NCBI GenBank assembly: GCA_900468535.1
Contig: UBTY01000040.1
Coordinates: 1-64,000 of the forward strand
Direction of reading: 5' to 3'
Length of the DNA: 64,000 nucleotides
Source: Hyphomicrobiales bacterium
GTDB taxonomy: Bacteria; Pseudomonadota; Alphaproteobacteria; Rhizobiales; Rhizobiaceae
The position numbers and the translations under genes are program-made. The notes under the pieces are model-generated. The model ran no database searches. It was not told the DNA's origin and worked only from the letters and a program-made list of their open reading frames with translations. Within the stretch, counting starts at the first letter, position 1, and the number at the start of each line of letters is the position of its first letter. Below are positions 8,629 through 17,325 of the stretch, piece after piece.

Positions 8629-9738
8629 TTGAGAATACTTATTGTTGGAGCTGGCATTGCGGGTCTCGCGGCGGCCCGCGCTTTGGAAATACACGGCCAC
8701 CGGGTCAACATCGTCGAGCGCCACACCGAGTCGCCGGTCACCGGCCAAAGCATCTTCCTTCTTGGAAATGCGATGCGTGCGCTCGGCGATCTGGGTCTGC
8801 AGGAACGGGTCCGCGAGAAGGCTTATCCAATCGGCGCGCAAACGATCATGTCGTCCCGAGGCAAGGTTCTGAACCATGTCGTTACAAATGATCTCTGGAA
8901 CTCCTGCGGGCCATGTGTCGCACTCCATCGCCGCACGCTCATCGAGGTGCTCCAGCAATCGCTGACCAACACTCAGATCGATTTTGGGACCTCAGTAATG
9001 CACACGATTTCGCGGCCGGAGTGCCGGGAAGTCTATTTCTCCGATGGTCGCGTACAGGAATATGATCTCGTGATCGGGGCGGACGGCCTTCGCTCTTCGA
9101 TGCGCGCCTCTGCTTTTCCGGAGAATGTGCCTAAGCCATCGGGCCTCTTCGCATGGCGCCTCCTGACGCAAAACAGATACGGAATCGATGGGTGGACGGC
9201 AATGCTCGGCGCAGGCAGAACGCTTCTCGCCATACCGCTGAATGGTTCAGAACTTTATCTTTATGCGGACTGTTTCGCGAAGGACTTTGGCGACGGTTCG
9301 ATTTCCGCTCTCAAGGCAGCATTCCGGGATTTCGCCTCGCCCCTCGGCCCGATTGTCGCAAATCTGTGGGATGGCGTCGAAGCGCATCGATCAGCCATCG
9401 AGGAAGTTCCCTTCAGCACGTTTATCGCCGGCCGGCTCGTCCTGATCGGAGACGCTGCCCATGCTTCCTCTCCCAGTATGGCGCAGGGGGCTGGGATGGC
9501 AATCGAGGACGCGGTTGTCCTAGCGGAATGCATCTCTCGACCTCAGCCGCTGACAAGCGCCCTGTCGCAATTTCACGAGTTGCGCAAGCATCGTATCGAG
9601 TGGGTTCAGAAGCAGAGCCGCAGTCGCGACAGAATGAGAACAGCCCCGGATATCGTCCGAAACATGCTCCTCAGCGTCCTCGGCAACCGGTTGTATCACG
9701 TTGCCTATGACTCGCTGATCGAACCGTTCCCTCGCTAA
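8629..9738 (+). CDS. FAD-dependent monooxygenase
   Basis: The 369-residue product is a class A flavoprotein monooxygenase like those that hydroxylate aromatic compounds. It has the FAD dinucleotide motif ILIVGAGIAGLAAARALE at residues 3-20, a DG motif in LVIGADGLRSSMRA, and the second FAD motif LIGDAAHASSPSMAQGAG. Translation starts at TTG, with GGAG about 9 nt upstream; no ATG is better placed. The substrate is not predictable. The neighbours are a LysR gene upstream and a GNAT gene downstream, all on the plus strand. The vir-box-like element upstream makes control by the VirG-like protein a possibility, without proof. Confidence 0.88.
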   Translation: MRILIVGAGIAGLAAARALEIHGHRVNIVERHTESPVTGQSIFLLGNAMRALGDLGLQERVREKAYPIGAQTIMSSRGKVLNHVVTNDLWNSCGPCVALHRRTLIEVLQQSLTNTQIDFGTSVMHTISRPECREVYFSDGRVQEYDLVIGADGLRSSMRASAFPENVPKPSGLFAWRLLTQNRYGIDGWTAMLGAGRTLLAIPLNGSELYLYADCFAKDFGDGSISALKAAFRDFASPLGPIVANLWDGVEAHRSAIEEVPFSTFIAGRLVLIGDAAHASSPSMAQGAGMAIEDAVVLAECISRPQPLTSALSQFHELRKHRIEWVQKQSRSRDRMRTAPDIVRNMLLSVLGNRLYHVAYDSLIEPFPR

Positions 9739-9979
9739 CAGCCTCGACAGCGCTATCCACGCGAACGCATCTTGCGGCGCGCAGTGCATGGCCTCCAGCA
9801 CTCATTGTGAATGACGACCGCGCTGGTTCGAGCGAAAGTTGAACCGGCGCGAGAGCGAATGTCGCCCGACCTGTGTTCGTCGAAGACCATTGCATCTGAA
9901 ACCCGCATCCTTGGATTCGAAATTCGGCTCTCTTGCCGGCGCGCCATCTTTCGATTGCCAACGCGACCCGGAGGGCGTC

Positions 9980-10795
9980 ATGCATTTGAGAGCAAACGAG
10001 CAGCTTTATTCCGAACTCCATGAGTCCATCGGACAGTTCGCCGACACCTGGGAAAAGATTGTCTTCGACTATGGGGCTGGCGCGGTCTGGAATCAGAACG
10101 GCCTCGCGCGGCGGTGGGCGGATAGCGACTTTCGCCTGTTCAACTCGATCACCCTCGTCGAACCAGTCTTCAGGGAAGACGCACTTTCACAGCGACTTCT
10201 CGCCGGACGCGAGTATATGGAGCGGCGAACGAGACCAGGCTTCTTCTGGCTCTTCGAGGAGCTTCTGACGGCAGAGCTGCGCCATCGGCTCCCCGCCCTT
10301 GCCGGCAGGGCCGGCCTGGAGATCGCGGAAACAGCCTACGGCATGGCCAGCAATCGGATACCGCAAGAGCCGCCATCGCACCCTTCGCTTACATTCGTTC
10401 GCGTAGCAAGCGAGCAGCACCTCCTGGCATATGCCGACATCAATTCGGCCGCCTATGGCCTGCCGAGAGAAAGCGGACGAGACGGTATCTCTCGTTCCAC
10501 GCTCTTGCGTGAAGACGCCTTCGCTTATTTGGCGCTGCAAGACGGCATACCCGTGTCGACAGCGGCTGCAATCGAGACAAACGATCGACTGGTTATCGCA
10601 CTGGTCGCAACCAAGCCCGGCCTGCAGCGACGCGGATTTGCCGAGGCAACGGTCAGGAAGGCTCTATACGAAGGACATCGCGCCACCGGTCTGACACGAT
10701 CGGTCCTGCATGCTTTTGAGGGATCACGACCGCTGTACGAGCGGCTTGGCTACCATTGCACCTCGACGATCCGGCTTCTCGCCCGCAAGGGATAA
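9980..10795 (+). CDS. GNAT family N-acetyltransferase
   Basis: The product is 271 residues from the ATG at 9980, which has GGAGGG about 5 nt upstream; the open frame extends further 5' without a better start. The C-terminal 130 residues form a GNAT fold: IALVATKPGLQRRGFAEATV contains the acetyl-CoA-binding Q/RxxGxA loop, and FEGSRPLYERLGYH is the usual end of the domain. The first 130 residues are helical and of a type seen in two-domain rhizobial GNAT proteins. The acceptor substrate is unknown. Confidence 0.82.
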   Translation: MHLRANEQLYSELHESIGQFADTWEKIVFDYGAGAVWNQNGLARRWADSDFRLFNSITLVEPVFREDALSQRLLAGREYMERRTRPGFFWLFEELLTAELRHRLPALAGRAGLEIAETAYGMASNRIPQEPPSHPSLTFVRVASEQHLLAYADINSAAYGLPRESGRDGISRSTLLREDAFAYLALQDGIPVSTAAAIETNDRLVIALVATKPGLQRRGFAEATVRKALYEGHRATGLTRSVLHAFEGSRPLYERLGYHCTSTIRLLARKG

Positions 10796-11339
10796 TCGCC
10801 GTGCCACCGACACTCCGCTGCGCACAATCGAAAGCCTTGAGAATACCCGTTCTCTGAGGGGAGACAGGGAGTTTATGCAACGACTGCGCACCTTGCATCA
10901 GCAACAGGCACGCCCTTGCGCCGATCCGCTACACTGACCGAGAGCCATGGTTGGACCGACTGACAGTGCGGATCTCGAATCTGATCCATCTCCACCAGAT
11001 TACGTCTAACCCGCCCGATTTAAGCCGAGCGTAAACAGCGCCAATGACGCAGCAGCAATGGCGCCGCCGCAGTCGGTCGGAGACACTCGACATTGGTGCT
11101 TGTGATGTATCCCGGGCATGTCAAACGACCAGCTGAAGTGTACCCAACGACAGGAAATATCCTGCAGATGCAGGCATACAGGCATCAACGCAGATGCCGA
11201 CCTTGCACGACATTGTACCGAAGAATGTACGAGCGCCGTTTTGCAACACGCATATTCAATATCGTCTTCGAGGGGACATAACGGGGATACAACACGGGGG
11301 TCTTCTACTTCTGTTAGTTGAACAAACCGGAGACTGCTC
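10796..11339. other. 544-bp intergenic region without a recognised gene
   Basis: Short open frames on both strands lack ribosome binding sites and family-like sequence. The region should contain the promoter of the Tat-exported hydrolase gene. I see no strong hairpin or repeat. Confidence 0.5.
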
Positions 11340-12389
11340 ATGCCAGATACAATCAACCATCAGCGTCGAGGCTTGCTCGGCGCCGCCGCACTGACTGTTG
11401 CTGCGGTCGAACTCGGCCTCGTTGGGTCGGCGAAAGCTCAGACACAGGGCACAGCCGACACCGCAGCTGCAGTCAAACCCGGCTCCCACACATCGTTTGA
11501 AGCATTGAAGCAAGTGAAAACAAAAGTGCTGGACATCGGCTACGCCGAAGCCGGCCCGGCGGACGGCCCTGTTGCGCTTCTGCTACATGGTTGGCCCTAT
11601 GACATTTACAGCTATGTCGACGTCGCTCCCATTCTCGCGGCGGCCGGCTACCGGGTTATCATCCCCTATCTGCGCGGCTATGGAACAACCCGTTTTCTCT
11701 CGAAAAACGCCTTCCGCAATGCACAGCAGGCCGCCCTTGCCGTCGATATGATCGAGTTCATGGACGCGCTGAAGATCAAGGAAGCCGTCGTCGGGGGGTT
11801 CGATTGGGGCGCCCGGACCGTCAACATCATGGCCGCCCTCTGGCCTGAGCGATGCAAGGGCATGGTGTCGGTCAGCGGCTATCTGATCGGCAGCCAGGAA
11901 GCGAACAAGAAGCCGCTCCCGCCTCAAGCCGAACTGGCCTGGTGGTATCAGTACTATTTTGCAACGGAGCGCGGCCGCGAGGGCTACGACAAATACAGGC
12001 ACGACTTCGCGAAGCTCATCTGGAAGCTGGCTTCGCCGGACTGGCACTTCGACGACGCGACGTTCGATCGCTCCGCAAAAGCACTCGAGAACGAGGACAA
12101 TGTTGCGATCACCATCGACAACTACCGTTGGCGGTTGGGTCTTGCGGAAAGCCAGCGTGAGTACGACGCCCTCGAAAGAAAGCTTGCCACATCCCCAATC
12201 ATCGGCATCCCGACAATTACGATGGAAGGCGATGCCAACGGTGCGCCGCATCCCGCGCCGGCAAGCTATGCCGACAAATTCACGGGGAAGTACGAGCATC
12301 GCGATGTGACCGGCGGGATTGGTCACAACCTACCTCAGGAAGCCCCGCAAGCCTTCGCACAGGCCATGCTGGACGTCACGCGCCTCTAA
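11340..12389 (+). CDS. Alpha/beta hydrolase with Tat signal peptide
   Basis: The 349-residue product begins with a twin-arginine signal: QRRGLLGAAALTVAAVELGL, then cleavage probably after AKA near residue 33, so it should be exported folded. The mature part is an epoxide-hydrolase-like alpha/beta hydrolase: oxyanion motif LLHGWPYDIYS, lid-preceding YLRGYGTT, nucleophile elbow GGFDWGART (Asp in place of Ser, as in epoxide hydrolases and dehalogenases) and a C-terminal His in GGIGHNLPQ. The Asp nucleophile favours epoxide hydrolase or dehalogenase over esterase. A small orphan TatA-like protein is encoded 2 kb downstream. The gene is monocistronic with a terminator-like hairpin after it. Confidence 0.88.
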   Translation: MPDTINHQRRGLLGAAALTVAAVELGLVGSAKAQTQGTADTAAAVKPGSHTSFEALKQVKTKVLDIGYAEAGPADGPVALLLHGWPYDIYSYVDVAPILAAAGYRVIIPYLRGYGTTRFLSKNAFRNAQQAALAVDMIEFMDALKIKEAVVGGFDWGARTVNIMAALWPERCKGMVSVSGYLIGSQEANKKPLPPQAELAWWYQYYFATERGREGYDKYRHDFAKLIWKLASPDWHFDDATFDRSAKALENEDNVAITIDNYRWRLGLAESQREYDALERKLATSPIIGIPTITMEGDANGAPHPAPASYADKFTGKYEHRDVTGGIGHNLPQEAPQAFAQAMLDVTRL

Positions 12390-12398
12390 TCGCCGAAG

Positions 12399-12429
12399 CC
12401 GGCTGCCGAACCCTCGTTTCGGCAGCCGG
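12399..12429 (+). terminator. Hairpin after the exported hydrolase gene
   Basis: CCGGCTGCCGAA (12399-12410) and TTCGGCAGCCGG (12418-12429) form a perfect 12-bp stem with a 7-nt loop, beginning 10 nt after the stop codon. No T-run follows, so termination may be weak or the stem may protect the mRNA end. The rest of the 315-bp gap to the ohr gene (12430-12704) shows nothing I recognise. Confidence 0.5.
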
Positions 12430-12704
12430 ATAGCTGTGCGCCACCGCGGCCCAATAGGCGGCCAGTTACGCCACACGGGCACGCGTCTTCCTCAAGAGAT
12501 TCGCAGTCCCCTCCGCCTGGGTTGCGTTAGGCCGCCCTAGCCTGCCCCAGAAGCGGCGGGCGCGATTGTGCTGCAATAAGAGAATTCCTCTACGTTTCGA
12601 TACACTTAGCGCCTCTGCCGGAAATATGCGAGATACGTCTCTGCGTCAGAATCGGAACTGTAAGGACGTGTCGCATCCCGCGACCCCGATAAAGGACGTG
12701 CCCC

Positions 12705-13121
12705 ATGACGACGATCGACAAAGTGCTCTATACCGCCAAAACACATGTGACCGGAGGTCGCGACGGTCTTGCTAGGAGCAATGACGAGCAGCTTGCTATC
12801 AGGCTTTCGCCTCCAGGCAGCAATCACGCCGGCACCAACCCGGAGCAGCTTTTCGCGGCTGGTTGGTCGGCCTGCTTCATTGGCGCAATGAGCCATGCTG
12901 CGGCGAAGCGCAATATGAAGATTCCGGCCGATACCGCCGTGGACGCGGAAGTGGACCTGGGAATGACGAATGGCGGCTATCTGCTTCAGGCAAGATTGCG
13001 CGTCACCCTGCCTGGCCTGGATGGTGAAACCGCTCGCAGCCTTGTCTCCGAGGCGCATCAGAATTGCCCATACTCCAAAGCAACCCGCGGCAACATCAAC
13101 GTCGAGATTTCCGTCGCTTGA
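12705..13121 (+). CDS. ohr: Organic hydroperoxide resistance protein (Ohr/OsmC family)
   Basis: The 138-residue product is a thiol peroxidase of the Ohr type that reduces organic hydroperoxides in the cytoplasm using lipoylated partners. It has the Ohr hallmarks: LYTAKTHVTGGRDG with the catalytic Arg19, NPEQLFAAGWSACF with Glu48 and peroxidatic Cys57, and NCPYSKATRGN with resolving Cys121. The length is typical. No ohrR (MarR-type) regulator is visible next to it, so control is unknown. Its presence fits a region rich in detoxification genes. Confidence 0.93.
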   Translation: MTTIDKVLYTAKTHVTGGRDGLARSNDEQLAIRLSPPGSNHAGTNPEQLFAAGWSACFIGAMSHAAAKRNMKIPADTAVDAEVDLGMTNGGYLLQARLRVTLPGLDGETARSLVSEAHQNCPYSKATRGNINVEISVA

Positions 13122-13149
13122 TGCAGCACGGACCCGCCCCGTTGACACA

Positions 13150-13169
13150 GGGAGGGGGAGGCCCCTCCC
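13150..13169 (+). other. GC-rich hairpin just before a small secreted ORF
   Basis: GGGAGGGG (13150-13157) and CCCCTCCC (13162-13169) pair perfectly over 8 bp with a 4-nt loop. The stem ends a base before the GAGGAG ribosome binding site of the ORF at 13181. It could be the end of the ohr transcript or affect translation of the small ORF. Confidence 0.4.
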
Positions 13170-13180
13170 GAGGAGTTGAG

Positions 13181-13330
13181 ATGAAAGCAGCAGTTATCGC
13201 CATTCTTGTCGCCAGCGTGCTCGCAGCGCCCTGTATATACGAGATTAGTTCGAAAGAACCGTCCCCACTCGTGGGCCTCATCGACGCCTCGCGCCTCGGC
13301 CAGGAGCCATTGCCAACAACCGGTCCATGA
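13181..13330 (+). CDS. Small secreted protein, hypothetical
   Basis: A 49-residue ORF with a clean GAGGAG ribosome binding site 6 nt upstream starts MKAAVIAILVASVLAAPCIY, a convincing short signal peptide or membrane anchor, followed by a charged and Pro-rich tail. It lies 59 bp after the ohr gene on the same strand. It resembles no family I know. The ribosome binding site and signal peptide are the only support. Confidence 0.5.
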   Translation: MKAAVIAILVASVLAAPCIYEISSKEPSPLVGLIDASRLGQEPLPTTGP

Positions 13331-13559
13331 GCCCCAGTTCCGCGGTCGGTTCCTGTTTCCGAAAGCGATCAAGTAGTTGAGCCGACACGGATTGGCCTTC
13401 GCGCAGACGGTGGCCGATCCGCAAAGTCACGACACTGAAGGCTACCGTCGGCCATCCGATGGACGTCGCACGAGCAGCTCGACGGCTGGCCACGCCGGCA
13501 GAGACGATGCGGCAAGATCTTGGGTATGTATTTCCACACATGCGCCATTCGAGAACCGC

Positions 13560-14315
13560 TCAAACGGCCCTTTGGCTGGCTGCTACGCGCGGCTGATTGA
13601 CGTGGGCCGAGAAGACATAGCCTTCGCTCCGCACGGTCTTGATGTAGACGGGATCACGGGCGTCGTCATTCAATCTCTGCCGGAGCCGGCTGACGAGCAA
13701 GTCGATAGAGCGGTCGAAGACATCTGCGTCTTTGCCCTGGCTGAGGTATAGAAGTTGATCGCGACTGAGCACGCGATGAGCGTGATCCAGAAACACCTTA
13801 AGAAGCCGATACTCCCCTCCGCTGAGCGCAACCGACGTTCCTCCCTTGTCGAAGAGACGGCGGGCAGCGGTATCAAGCATCCATTTTCCGAAGGCCACCA
13901 CATCCGGCAGCCAGGCCTCGTTCAAGTTCGGTGGCATCATTCGCGCGCGCCGCAGGATTGCATTGATGCGTGCCAATAGCTCACGAGCGGAAAACGGCTT
14001 CGTCAGGTAGTCATCCGCACCCATCTCAAGACCCAGGATTCTATCTGCGTCATCCGATCTCGAGGTAAGCATGATGATCGGTATCGAACGTTCCTTCATC
14101 GAGCGCAGTTCCCGGCAGAGCTCAAGACCATCGTCTCCCGGCATCATGATATCAAGAACGATCAAATCGAATGCATTTGCTTCGACGTGGCCGCGCATCT
14201 GACGGCCGTCGGCTGCCACCGTTACACGCAATCCGTTCTTTCTAAGGTAATCGGAAATGAGTTCGCGGATATCACGGTCATCATCCACGACAAGTATGTG
14301 ATCGATGTGTTCCAT
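13560..14315 (-). CDS. OmpR-family response regulator
   Basis: The 251-residue product has an intact receiver domain (acidic DDD at 11-13, phospho-acceptor Asp55 in LIVLDIMMPG, Thr in IIMLTSRS and Lys in YLTKPFSARE) and a C-terminal OmpR/PhoB winged helix (VALSGGEYRLLKVFLDHAHR, then FDRSIDLLVSRLRQRL). No histidine kinase gene is adjacent; the nearest EnvZ-like kinase gene is at 23641-24936 on the same strand. The closest neighbour upstream is the tatA-like gene, 70 bp away, which may share a transcript. Target genes are unknown. Confidence 0.93.
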   Translation of the reverse strand: MEHIDHILVVDDDRDIRELISDYLRKNGLRVTVAADGRQMRGHVEANAFDLIVLDIMMPGDDGLELCRELRSMKERSIPIIMLTSRSDDADRILGLEMGADDYLTKPFSARELLARINAILRRARMMPPNLNEAWLPDVVAFGKWMLDTAARRLFDKGGTSVALSGGEYRLLKVFLDHAHRVLSRDQLLYLSQGKDADVFDRSIDLLVSRLRQRLNDDARDPVYIKTVRSEGYVFSAHVNQPRVAASQRAV

Positions 14316-14385
14316 ATTCGCCTCTAATTTATTCTTGTGAAATCGCGGAATTGCTGCCGCTGTCTAAAATCCGCGGGTGCAGCGC

Positions 14386-14565
14386 TTAGCCGCGCTTTGG
14401 ATCATCGTTGCTCTGCTCAGCAACGTCCTCGAAGGGCATCTCCCGGCGAAACTTTTTGATTCCGGAAGCAACGTCTTCCATCAATGCAGGAAATTTCCCG
14501 CGGCCGAATAGCAGTACGAGAATTGCGAGGACGATTAGCCAGTGCCACGCGCTGAACGATCCCAT
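14386..14565 (-). CDS. TatA/TatE family protein, orphan
   Basis: The product starts MGSFSAWHWLIVLAILVLLF and has the TatA layout: a short periplasmic N-end, one membrane helix, the FGRGKFPALMEDVASGIKKF hinge and amphipathic helix, and an acidic tail. At 59 residues it is slightly short for TatA. I chose the ATG at 14565 because GGAGG lies exactly 5 nt upstream; the ATG four codons earlier would overlap that site. No tatB or tatC is nearby, so it is probably an additional TatA component. The downstream gene is the OmpR-type regulator. Confidence 0.88.
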   Translation of the reverse strand: MGSFSAWHWLIVLAILVLLFGRGKFPALMEDVASGIKKFRREMPFEDVAEQSNDDPKRG

Positions 14566-14997
14566 ATATGCCTCCATAGGCTCAACGATCGACGATATTC
14601 AAACTACAGTCTGTTGGTTCTGGATGGACTGTTCTGTGGGGAACAGTGGTGCCCGCACATCAGCTTCCATCAGCGAGAAAACAGCAGCGATGTATCGCGG
14701 CTATGTCCGCAAGCTGGTCCAATTGAAGGTTATTGTAGCCGCGGTTGGGTTCGACACGTTGAGATACAATGTCGAGCATGACGTCCATCTCGGACGCGGC
14801 ACTGAACGGTACGAGCTTCCCGCACCAGGTAGTCTGAGAAGTTCCAGGATAGTTCATCGCCAGCGCGGGTTCCGACGTCAAACTTTTGCGCCCGGTGACA
14901 GCTCTGTGGCCGCCCCGCCCTCTCTCAAACCGCTACGTGTTATCGGAACGCCGCCGGGACCGGCGGCAATTCTGGTTGTTCGCGATGTGGAACGGTT
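14566..14997. other. 432-bp gap between cytochrome P460 and tatA-like genes
   Basis: I see no convincing gene. A 205-residue open frame on the plus strand crosses the region but overlaps real genes at both ends and has no family character. TCCAATTGAAGG at 14716-14727 resembles a vir box at 9 of 11 positions; I give this little weight. Confidence 0.45.
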
Positions 14998-15507
14998 TTA
15001 CTGCGCGTATCGAGTGAAGACGTAGTCATGGTCCTTCACTCTCGACTCGTGACAGGCAAGGCACGTCTCGTGCTGAGCCAAATCGACGGGTTTGCCATCG
15101 ACGAAACGTCCAAATCCCCAACCGTGGCTGTCGGGGTACTTCTTGGAATCCTTGACCATCACCTGGACGGTTGTCGGAGCGCCGGGCACCGTCGCCGGCG
15201 GGAATTCCGTGGATTGCTTCCGCTTGTAGGCAAGCTTGACGAGGATGGAACCATCTGGGAACGGCAGCGTCCCGCTCTTGTAGGCATCGATGGCGATATC
15301 GTTAGCCAACACCGCCCGCAGTTCGTCCAACGGCGGCGCTTCCTGGGCCGGAGCGACAAACTTCCAGTCGCGATAGCCCTCCGGGATTGTGACGCCGTAA
15401 ATCGGCGAGGCATTCGCCGGAGGCGCTTCGGTGGCCTCGGAGTAGGATACCGCGACAGCAAAACCGGCAGCCGCAACGGCAACTGCGCCAAGAATAGCAA
15501 GCTTCAT
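14998..15507 (-). CDS. Cytochrome P460 family protein
   Basis: The 169-residue product has an N-terminal signal peptide (MKLAILGAVAVAAAGFAVAV) and a c-type heme motif CLACH at residues 149-153, followed by VKDHDYVFTRYAQ, which is the usual C-terminus of the P460 family. P460 proteins are periplasmic heme proteins; classical members oxidise hydroxylamine, but many relatives in heterotrophs have unknown roles. It is 122 bp downstream of the DUF3311 gene on the same strand. The Lys cross-link residue of the classical enzymes cannot be confirmed without alignment. Confidence 0.88.
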   Translation of the reverse strand: MKLAILGAVAVAAAGFAVAVSYSEATEAPPANASPIYGVTIPEGYRDWKFVAPAQEAPPLDELRAVLANDIAIDAYKSGTLPFPDGSILVKLAYKRKQSTEFPPATVPGAPTTVQVMVKDSKKYPDSHGWGFGRFVDGKPVDLAQHETCLACHESRVKDHDYVFTRYAQ

Positions 15508-15519
15508 TCTACACTCCTA

Positions 15520-15550
15520 CGGTGATCAGGCTTTCCGAAGAGGATCACCG
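15520..15550 (-). terminator. Hairpin between DUF3311 and P460 genes
   Basis: CGGTGATC (15520-15527) and GATCACCG (15543-15550) form a perfect 8-bp stem with a 15-nt loop, upstream of the P460 start. It may end the symporter/DUF3311 transcript or act as an operator; no T-run is evident. Confidence 0.35.
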
Positions 15551-15629
15551 GTGAATGTATCTGTCGGATTTCAGCTGCCAGCCGTTTTGTATCGGTGTGT
15601 ACTTCGCGTGCGATTGGCTTAGGTGAAGC

Positions 15630-15815
15630 TCAGGACTTGTCCTTGTTGCGGGGATCCAACTGGTAGACCAGCCACATCCCACCCGCGATCAGGAAGACAC
15701 TGAACACGTTCCAGACGAAAAAAACCGGCAGACCAAAAACCGTTCGATCGCTGTTGCAGGCAATGCTCCCTGCGAAAACGATCGCCACCATGATGAAAAC
15801 GATCACTCCTCTCAC
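15630..15815 (-). CDS. DUF3311 small membrane protein
   Basis: The 61-residue product has two membrane segments (about residues 4-20 and 30-51) and the DUF3311 pattern GLPVFFVWNVFSVFLIAGGM, ending in a charged tail YQLDPRNKDKS. Translation starts at GTG 15815, with GGAGG exactly 5 nt upstream; the open frame continues 38 codons further but has no such site. DUF3311 proteins are encoded beside sodium:solute symporters and probably help them. Here it follows the symporter gene at 43 bp, in an operon. Confidence 0.87.
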   Translation of the reverse strand: MRGVIVFIMVAIVFAGSIACNSDRTVFGLPVFFVWNVFSVFLIAGGMWLVYQLDPRNKDKS

Positions 15816-15858
15816 AGTCGCCTCCAATGCACGGGTTTCGCGGGAGCCATTTTGAAAG

Positions 15859-17325
15859 CTACCTGTAGTTTGTGGACGAGACGGGACGCTGCGCCGTCGC
15901 GACACTGACGAGCAATGCAATGAGGACATTCAACGTCAACGCTATGAATCCGGTATTGACCTGCTTGATCAGAACGGGAGCATCCGGAAAGAAACTCGAG
16001 ATGGTCAGGCCGGTTGTTACGACCACGCCGACGGTACCGACGCCCACGATAATGCCGGCGGCAGCCCCCTCTTTCGTAAAGGGGTTCCTGGGCAACAGAC
16101 TGGCAAAGAGGGCAGGAAACAGTTGGGTCACGATGCTGTAGCCCATGATCAGGATAGCGACGATACTTTCTCCCCCGACAAGCGTGAAATAGACCGCCAC
16201 GGCGCTGATCAGGACAACCGACAGACGCGCCGACGTCGTTGCGCTCTTGTCTGACATGGCGGGTGCCAGGCGTTTAACGATATTGGTCGATATCAACGCC
16301 GAGCCGACGATCAAGATCGTCGAACCGGGCACGAGTGCCGTGAGAACCCCTGCAGCTCCAATGACACCGACGAACCACGGATCAAAGGTCTTGATGGAGA
16401 GTTTCAGGAGAGCGAGATCTATCTCGCCACCTTGAAGTCCAGGCACCTGCAAAACGGCAGCAAACCCTACCAGCATCGCAAACAGCATGACCAGGGCGTA
16501 AAGCGGCATAAAGACGGCGTTTCGTCGAAATGCCGCCTCCGTTTTCGAGGTATAGACGGACGAGAACGTGTGCGGCCACATGTATAGACCAAGGGCGGAT
16601 AGCGCTATCGTGCTGCAGTACCAGGCGATCGTTTCTCCGCTATCCGGCAGCGAGAGAAATCCCGGCTTCGCGATCTCGATCTGCGCGAACATTTCGCCGA
16701 TGCCACCGTAATAGTGATATGGAAGATAGATCCCCAGAAATGCGCAGATGACCCAGGTCGTGCCGTCTTTAACCGTCGCCGCCCAGGCCGATCCCCGCAT
16801 GCCGGACGCGATCACGTACAACGCCATAACGGCCGCCCCGACGATGATTGCGACCGCATGGGGTATTTTACCGTCCGACACGGTCTCCGCTATGATGCCC
16901 AATCCTTTCAGCTGCAGGATCAGGTAGGGAATCAAGGCGACCAGACCGACGATCGTTACCAGCAGCCCCAGACCCGAACTCTGGTACTTCTGCTCGAAAA
17001 AATCGGGTTGAGTGACCAGTTTTCGCTCACTGGCGTAGCGCCAGATCGGAGGGAGCAACCAGTACGAAGAAATGAACGCCAAGCAGGTGTAGGTCAGGAT
17101 GTAGAACGCGGCTCCGCCCTTTCCGTAGGCGAACCCGCTGGCTCCCAGGAATGTGAACGTCGTGTAGATTTCGCCAGCCATGAGGACAAAGACAAGCAGG
17201 GCTCCAAAGCGTCTTCCACCGAGCGCCCATTGCTCAAGACTGACAGGTCGCTGGGTTCGCCCCAGATAGCCCACAAGCACGATGCCAACAGTAATTCCGA
17301 AAACGAAGAGGAGCGCGATGTTCAT
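15859..17325 (-). CDS. Sodium:solute symporter (SSS family)
   Basis: This inner-membrane permease of about 488 residues has roughly 13 hydrophobic segments and SSS features: LGGRRFGALLVFVLMAGEIY near the N-end, ASGMRGSAWAATVKDGTTW in the middle, and PGSTILIVGSALISTNIVKR. These resemble the pantothenate/proline branch of the family. Start is ATG at 17325; a GTG four codons upstream is the alternative. The DUF3311 gene follows, as usual for SSS transporters of carboxylates. The substrate is unknown; a small organic acid is likely by family, not shown by sequence. Confidence 0.9.
   Translation of the reverse strand: MNIALLFVFGITVGIVLVGYLGRTQRPVSLEQWALGGRRFGALLVFVLMAGEIYTTFTFLGASGFAYGKGGAAFYILTYTCLAFISSYWLLPPIWRYASERKLVTQPDFFEQKYQSSGLGLLVTIVGLVALIPYLILQLKGLGIIAETVSDGKIPHAVAIIVGAAVMALYVIASGMRGSAWAATVKDGTTWVICAFLGIYLPYHYYGGIGEMFAQIEIAKPGFLSLPDSGETIAWYCSTIALSALGLYMWPHTFSSVYTSKTEAAFRRNAVFMPLYALVMLFAMLVGFAAVLQVPGLQGGEIDLALLKLSIKTFDPWFVGVIGAAGVLTALVPGSTILIVGSALISTNIVKRLAPAMSDKSATTSARLSVVLISAVAVYFTLVGGESIVAILIMGYSIVTQLFPALFASLLPRNPFTKEGAAAGIIVGVGTVGVVVTTGLTISSFFPDAPVLIKQVNTGFIALTLNVLIALLVSVATAQRPVSSTNYR

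Noticed and set aside
14408..15025. 205-codon ORF on the plus strand
   Set aside because: It overlaps the tatA-like gene and the P460 gene end, and has no ribosome binding site or family likeness.
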